Positions 1-5,019 of a DNA stretch of 5,019 nucleotides are shown here, one piece after another (the stretch's first letter is position 1; each line of letters opens with the position of its first letter). Under the pieces are notes generated by a model, which ran no database searches, was not told the DNA's origin, and worked only from the letters and a program-made list of their open reading frames with translations. The stretch lies in contig JANWHV010000275.1 of assembly GCA_025450255.1 (NCBI GenBank), forward strand, positions 1-5,019, read 5' to 3'. The DNA comes from Chloroflexota bacterium (GTDB lineage: Bacteria > Chloroflexota > UBA5177 > JANWHV01). Both the position numbers and the translations under genes were made by a program.

Positions 1-2748
<2,748 letters not shown>

Positions 2749-2755
2749 TGGGCCG

Positions 2756-2759
2756 TCCT
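2756..2759 (-). promoter_or_regulatory. Shine-Dalgarno site of metH
   Basis: AGGA reads on the minus strand 7 nt before ATG 2748. It selects this start over the in-frame ATGs at 2811, 2844 and 2892, none of which has a purine-rich site at a suitable distance. The protein from 2748 (MSSRPSYLEALRERVLIFDG) also begins where homocysteine-methyltransferase domains usually begin. Confidence 0.7.
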
Positions 2760-2773
2760 GCCATGCATGTAGC

Positions 2774-2799
2774 GCCGGTTCCCGTCTGGGACGGCCGGC
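2774..2799 (-). repeat. Strong hairpin in the metH 5' leader
   Basis: The plus-strand sequence is an imperfect inverted repeat: GCCGG, TTC bulge, CCGTC, TGG loop, GACGG, CCGGC. It gives two stacked 5-bp GC-rich stems with a 3-nt loop and a 3-nt one-sided bulge. It lies 25 nt upstream of the metH start and would be in the leader RNA of any transcript starting further upstream. No U-tract follows on the minus strand, so it does not look like a simple intrinsic terminator. I could not match it to a known SAM, SAH or cobalamin riboswitch. A role in leader folding or mRNA stability is inference. Confidence 0.5.
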
Positions 2800-2839
2800 A
2801 TCGCGGCCCATCGGCTCAAATAACTCTATATGTGCCTGG

Positions 2840-2848
2840 ATCATAGCA
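2840..2848 (-). promoter_or_regulatory. Candidate extended -10 promoter element for metH (proximal)
   Basis: On the minus strand the sequence TGCTATGAT fits the extended -10 pattern TGn-TATAAT with one mismatch in the hexamer. I see no convincing -35 element 16-18 bp upstream, which is tolerated for extended -10 promoters. Transcription would begin near 2833, giving a leader of about 85 nt that contains the hairpin at 2774-2799. This is a motif match only. Confidence 0.3.
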
Positions 2849-2865
2849 GTTTGAAGGCGTGCCCC

Positions 2866-2877
2866 TACGTTGACGTA
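2866..2877. repeat. Perfect short dyad TACGT-TG-ACGTA in the divergent intergenic region
   Basis: Two 5-bp arms, TACGT (2866-2870) and ACGTA (2873-2877), form a perfect inverted repeat around a TG centre. The dyad overlaps the -35-like TTGACG of the plus-strand promoter candidate and lies between the two minus-strand -10 candidates, a placement suited to an operator serving both divergent genes. It is short enough to arise by chance, and I cannot name a regulator. Confidence 0.25.
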
Positions 2878-2898
2878 CACTGAGAGGAGCATTATGCC
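2870..2898 (+). promoter_or_regulatory. Weak candidate sigma70-type promoter for the TIM-barrel gene
   Basis: TTGACG (2870-2875, five of six matches to TTGACA) is followed 17 bp later by TATGCC (2893-2898), which matches TATAAT at only three positions. The -35 half is good and the -10 half poor. If it is used, transcription starts near 2905 and the leader before the 2923 start is only about 18 nt, which would leave the 10-codon ORF at 2894 untranscribed. Confidence 0.25.
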
Positions 2899-2899
2899 A
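2891..2899 (-). promoter_or_regulatory. Candidate extended -10 promoter element for metH (distal)
   Basis: Minus-strand TGGCATAAT matches TGn-TATAAT with one mismatch in the hexamer. No good -35 is visible at 16-18 bp. It would start transcription near 2884 and give metH a leader of about 136 nt. It overlaps the weak plus-strand -10 candidate, so the two divergent promoters could interfere. This is a motif match only. Confidence 0.25.
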
Positions 2900-2926
2900 G
2901 AGAATAACGCGGGAGGAAGCACATGA
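2894..2926 (+). CDS. Possible 10-codon upstream ORF overlapping the next gene's start (ATGA)
   Basis: ATG at 2894 reads MPENNAGGST and stops at TGA 2924-2926, overlapping the downstream ATG at 2923 by four bases (ATGA). AGGAG (2885-2889) lies 4 nt before its ATG, a slightly short but usable distance. The downstream gene's own GGAGG lies inside it. This geometry is typical of translational coupling, but with so short a frame chance is a real alternative. It also conflicts with the weak promoter candidate whose -10 covers its start codon. Confidence 0.18.
   Translation: MPENNAGGST
2912..2916 (+). promoter_or_regulatory. Shine-Dalgarno site of the TIM-barrel gene
   Basis: GGAGG, within GGGAGGA (2911-2917), sits 6 nt before ATG 2923. 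It is close to the ideal anti-16S sequence and spacing, and it fixes the start of this gene. Confidence 0.75.
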
Positions 2927-3765
2927 TTCGCAGTCTCAGCACTGGGGCGCTTCGGTTATCCGTGCCATTCGACGAAGGGTTGGACCTGGCGCGGGAACAT
3001 GGATTCAGCGGCCTTGACGTCGAGATACGCGAATTGCTCGACCTCTCCGGCGCGTCGTCAGCGCGGCATATTATCGATCGTTTCAGCGCGTCGGGCCTGA
3101 GGGCGGGCGCATGGAGCCTGCCGCTGCACTTCCGCGGCGATGATGCGTCCTATAACGCCCAACTTCACGATCTGCCGCGCGCCGCCGCGCTGGCCCAGGC
3201 CCTGGGAAGCAGGTGGTGTTCGACCGTCATCATACCGTTTTCCGACGACCGCGAGTTTGACGACAATATGCGGTACCACGTCCAGCGGCTCCAGCCGGCC
3301 GCGCGAATCCTGGCGGAGCACGGCTGCCGGCTGGGCCTCGAATTCATTGGTCCGGCGACACTCCGCGCCGGTCATCGACACGCGTTCATATCCACGATCG
3401 AGGGCGGCCTCGATCTGGCGGCGCGCCTGGAGACGGGCAACGTGGGCCTGCTGCTGGACGCCTTTCATTGGTACACGTCACATGCCACCGTGGCTGACAT
3501 CCAGGCTTTGAGCGCGAACGACATCGTCTACGTCCACGTAAACGATGGCGTGGCGGGCCGGAGCGCCGACGAACAAATGGACCTCGAGCGCGACCTGCCT
3601 GGCGCCACCGGCGTGATAGATATTGGCTCCTTCATGCAGGCGGTAAAGGGCACGGGCTTCGACGGCCCCGTGGCGGTCGAGCCGTTCAGCGCCAGGGTCT
3701 CGGCGCTGGATCCGGCGGAGCAGGTCAGGCTCGCCGGCGAGAGTTTGGCTCGCGTCTGGGTGTAG
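2923..3765 (+). CDS. Sugar phosphate isomerase/epimerase-like TIM-barrel protein (xylose isomerase-like/AP endonuclease 2 fold)
   Basis: This 280-residue cytoplasmic protein looks like a complete member of the xylose isomerase-like TIM-barrel superfamily (IolE, IolI, tagatose/psicose epimerases and related proteins). Members bind one divalent metal at the barrel's C-terminal face and act on sugars or sugar-like hydroxy-carbonyl compounds. Early barrel strands are visible in SGLDVEI (29-35) and LRAGAWSLP (59-67). The expected Glu-Asp-His-Glu metal set can be read as E140 (LGLEFIGP), D179 (LLLDAFHWY, with H182), H205 (YVHVND) and E253 (VAVEPF). ERDLPG (222-227) resembles the conserved Arg/Pro-Gly segment before the last metal site. 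There is no signal peptide. The substrate cannot be told from sequence alone: no dehydrogenase, kinase or transporter sits beside it. It is divergent from metH across 174 bp and convergent with the downstream membrane gene. The family is fairly certain, the function open. Confidence 0.88.
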   Translation: MIRSLSTGALRLSVPFDEGLDLAREHGFSGLDVEIRELLDLSGASSARHIIDRFSASGLRAGAWSLPLHFRGDDASYNAQLHDLPRAAALAQALGSRWCSTVIIPFSDDREFDDNMRYHVQRLQPAARILAEHGCRLGLEFIGPATLRAGHRHAFISTIEGGLDLAARLETGNVGLLLDAFHWYTSHATVADIQALSANDIVYVHVNDGVAGRSADEQMDLERDLPGATGVIDIGSFMQAVKGTGFDGPVAVEPFSARVSALDPAEQVRLAGESLARVWV

Positions 3766-3797
3766 GATAGATACGGCAGGGCTTCGCTATCACGCCG

Positions 3798-3815
3798 CCA
3801 CGATCTAGCTCGTGG
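3798..3815. repeat. Short inverted repeat at the convergent gene end
   Basis: CCACGA (3798-3803) and TCGTGG (3810-3815) form a perfect 6-bp stem with loop TCTAGC. The TAG stop of the minus-strand membrane gene (3807-3805) lies in the loop. It falls where a bidirectional terminator would be expected between convergent genes, but neither strand has a T-tract after it, so an intrinsic terminator is not supported. Confidence 0.25.
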
Positions 3816-4470
3816 AAGAGTCGCCAGATCGGCGCTGCGTGACGCTGGGTGGAAACGCGAAGAAGACAGCCAGCAAAATGCACAGGGCCAGACTAACCTC
3901 GGCACGGATGAAGGCCAGCACAAACGCGACTGTGTAAATGGCGGGGCCATAGCGGAATTGGTCGGTCTTGTCCTGTATCTGTTTGGCGTTGGCCTTGGGA
4001 TCAAGTAGCTGCCCGCCACGCGACGCATACGACCACATGCGGTTGAACGCAATGGCCATTGCCAGCGATACGCCACTATAGATAACCATGGCGACCCGCT
4101 TGTCCGGCTGCAATAAATACGTTGCAAGGAGGCTGGTAGCAAACGGAATAATCGTGACCACCATGAGCAAGAAGCCGTTGAGCATCAGGAACAGATGATC
4201 GGTCCGCTCAATCAGATGAAAAAGCTGGTGATGGTTAATCCACATGATCAGGATCGACAGGAAGCTCAGCGAGTACGCCAGGTAGATAGGCCACTGATCC
4301 AGCAGCGCGGCCGTGAGTCCGTGGCTTGGCCGAAGCTCGCGTGTTTGCGGTACGGCCAGGTTGAGCGCCAGCAGCGTGATGGCGACGGCGAAGACGCCGT
4401 CGCTGAACGCCTCAAGGCGCGTGGTCTCCATGAGCTTTGGCTTGTTAGAGACCGCCATCCATCCCCACAT
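3805..4470 (-). CDS. TMEM175-family (DUF1211) integral membrane protein, probable potassium-permeable channel
   Basis: This 221-residue membrane protein carries the family hallmark in its first helix: RLEAFSDGVFAVAITLL, with R18, F22, S23 and D24 matching the RxxxFSD signature. Bacterial TMEM175 proteins have one six-helix unit and assemble as tetramers forming a potassium-permeable pore lined by the first helix. Six hydrophobic segments are visible at about 24-41, 57-78, 93-113, 123-145, 173-190 and 192-208, as the family requires. A polar stretch (149-172) separates helices 4 and 5, and the tail is short and hydrophilic. Length is normal. The first ATG (4470) gives 13 residues before METTRLEAF; ATGs at 4458 and 4431 are alternatives, and 4431 has no ribosome site. 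Start choice is uncertain, because only AGGCGG about 9 nt upstream supports 4470. The receiver gene lies 82 bp upstream on the same strand. Ion selectivity is inferred from the family. Confidence 0.93.
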   Translation of the reverse strand: MWGWMAVSNKPKLMETTRLEAFSDGVFAVAITLLALNLAVPQTRELRPSHGLTAALLDQWPIYLAYSLSFLSILIMWINHHQLFHLIERTDHLFLMLNGFLLMVVTIIPFATSLLATYLLQPDKRVAMVIYSGVSLAMAIAFNRMWSYASRGGQLLDPKANAKQIQDKTDQFRYGPAIYTVAFVLAFIRAEVSLALCILLAVFFAFPPSVTQRRSGDSSTS

Positions 4471-4474
4471 AACA

Positions 4475-4505
4475 TCTATCCGCCTGCCTGGCGCCTAACT
4501 GTCAA
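4475..4505 (-). promoter_or_regulatory. Candidate promoter of the TMEM175-family gene
   Basis: The minus strand has a perfect -35 hexamer TTGACA (4505-4500) in the 82-bp gap before the gene. The -10 region is weak: GATAGA (4480-4475) sits at a long 19-bp spacing and matches TATAAT at only three positions. Transcription would begin close to the 4470 ATG, so the message would be nearly leaderless or would use the 4458 ATG. Read-through from the receiver gene upstream is the alternative. Confidence 0.3.
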
Positions 4506-4552
4506 TTCGCAATGTACCCGCGCCGGGATCGGGCCACAAATCAGGATCCGGC

Positions 4553-4993
4553 TCAATCGCCTGGAAGCCGCGATTTGGCGTCCGCGGGAAATGCGGGCGG
4601 CTTGAGGAAACGATGGAGCAAACGCTCCAGATCAACGAGATTGAATGGCTTGAGCAAGACCGCGTCGGCGCCTGCCGCGCGAGCCTTTACGTGGTTCGCG
4701 CCGGTGATCAGAATAATTGGTGGTACGGCGACGGACTCACTCTCGCGCAGTGTCCGTATGACCGCCTCGCCGCTCAGATGGGGCAGCATCAGGTCCATAA
4801 TGATCAGCGCGGGGCGCCGCGATCGCGCCAATTCGAGCGCCTGCCGGCCGTGCAGTGCGACAAGCGGCCGATAACCCGCCTCGCGTACCACATAGGCTAT
4901 GGTATCGGCGAGCGGCTCCTCATCCTCGGCGATGAGCACCAGGCCGGACTCCCAATCTTTGCGCTTCTCGGTTGCACTGGTCGAGACGCTCAT
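4553..4993 (-). CDS. Stand-alone response regulator receiver (CheY-like) protein
   Basis: This 146-residue cytoplasmic protein is a single phospho-receiver domain with no DNA-binding or enzymatic output domain. After a polar N-terminal tail (1-17) it shows the acidic pocket E23-D24-E25 (LIAEDEEPL), the phosphorylated aspartate D67 (IIMDLMLP), the switch threonine T97 (ILITGA) and the conserved lysine K115 (LLKPF), so all catalytic residues are present. The last helix (120-131) is followed by a short tail of about 15 residues. Such proteins pass phosphate in relays or bind partner proteins. AGGA (5003-5000) lies 6 nt before the ATG. The start overlaps, as ATGA, a TGA ending a frame open to the window edge, suggesting coupling to a gene upstream, plausibly a sensor kinase. 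The cognate kinase and target are not visible. The TMEM175-family gene follows 82 bp downstream on the same strand. Confidence 0.95.
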   Translation of the reverse strand: MSVSTSATEKRKDWESGLVLIAEDEEPLADTIAYVVREAGYRPLVALHGRQALELARSRRPALIIMDLMLPHLSGEAVIRTLRESESVAVPPIILITGANHVKARAAGADAVLLKPFNLVDLERLLHRFLKPPAFPADAKSRLPGD

Positions 4994-5019
4994 CCCTTGT
5001 CCTGAGCCGAGCTATCGGC
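4990..5019 (-). CDS. Possible 3' end of an upstream coding sequence (edge fragment)
   Basis: On the minus strand the frame from the right edge reads ADSSAQDKG and stops at TGA 4992-4990, overlapping the receiver gene's ATG (4993-4991) as ATGA. Such four-base overlaps are common between co-translated genes, and a receiver gene is often preceded by a histidine kinase. Nine open codons prove nothing by themselves, so this is an inference from the junction shape. Confidence 0.3.
   Translation of the reverse strand, partial: ADSSAQDKG

Noticed and set aside
2749..2922. Known SAM, SAH or cobalamin riboswitch before metH
   Set aside because: Context made it plausible, but I could not find the B12-box sequence or a recognisable SAM/SAH riboswitch core. 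Only a simple hairpin is supported.
3766..3804. Intrinsic terminator between the convergent genes
   Set aside because: The only stem nearby (3798-3815) is 6 bp and lacks a T-tract on either strand. The GATAG...CTATC pairing just upstream has only 5 bp and a long loop.
3528..4142. Minus-strand open frame of 204 codons spanning the TIM-barrel gene end and the membrane gene
   Set aside because: It crosses two well-supported genes in other frames, has no recognisable domain and has no ribosome site that I can see.
4471..4552. Terminator after the receiver gene
   Set aside because: CCCG-GCG-CGGG gives only a 4-bp stem with no T-tract, too weak to call.
4613..5005. Plus-strand open frame of 130 codons
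   Set aside because: It is antisense to the receiver gene, whose active-site residues are all conserved in the minus-strand frame.

Overview
The window is about 5 kb of GC-rich bacterial chromosome with dense coding and short gaps. It holds four well-supported protein genes. The GC content, short spacers and Shine-Dalgarno sites fit a free-living bacterium. I cannot name the phylum from the sequence. The methionine synthase is of the form with a 'LDVxVAVTERADE' pterin-domain motif rather than the E. coli-like 'DVN' motif. I saw no phage, transposon, CRISPR, tRNA or rRNA signal.

Layout. (1) Positions 1-2748, minus strand: the first 916 codons of a cobalamin-dependent methionine synthase (MetH). 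It covers the homocysteine domain, the pterin domain, the cap and B12-binding domains, and the start of the linker to the reactivation domain. The gene runs off the left edge without a stop. (2) Positions 2749-2922: a 174-bp divergent intergenic region with a strong hairpin in the metH leader, two extended -10-like sites on the minus strand, a TACGT-TG-ACGTA dyad overlapping a -35-like TTGACG on the plus strand, and a possible 10-codon upstream ORF. (3) Positions 2923-3765, plus strand: a TIM-barrel sugar phosphate isomerase/epimerase-like protein of unknown substrate. (4) Positions 3805-4470, minus strand: a six-helix TMEM175-family (DUF1211) membrane protein, convergent with the previous gene across 39 bp. 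(5) Positions 4553-4993, minus strand: a stand-alone response-regulator receiver protein. Its ATG overlaps, as ATGA, the TGA of a frame that is open to the right edge, so an upstream partner gene may lie just outside.

How the genes may work together. MetH makes methionine and recycles methyl-tetrahydrofolate. The TIM-barrel gene shares its promoter region but has no obvious pathway link to it. The receiver protein probably belongs to a phosphorelay encoded beyond the right edge, and the TMEM175-like channel follows it on the same strand after 82 bp. I see no convincing undescribed multi-gene system here. The most checkable oddities are the divergent control region and the two ATGA junctions.
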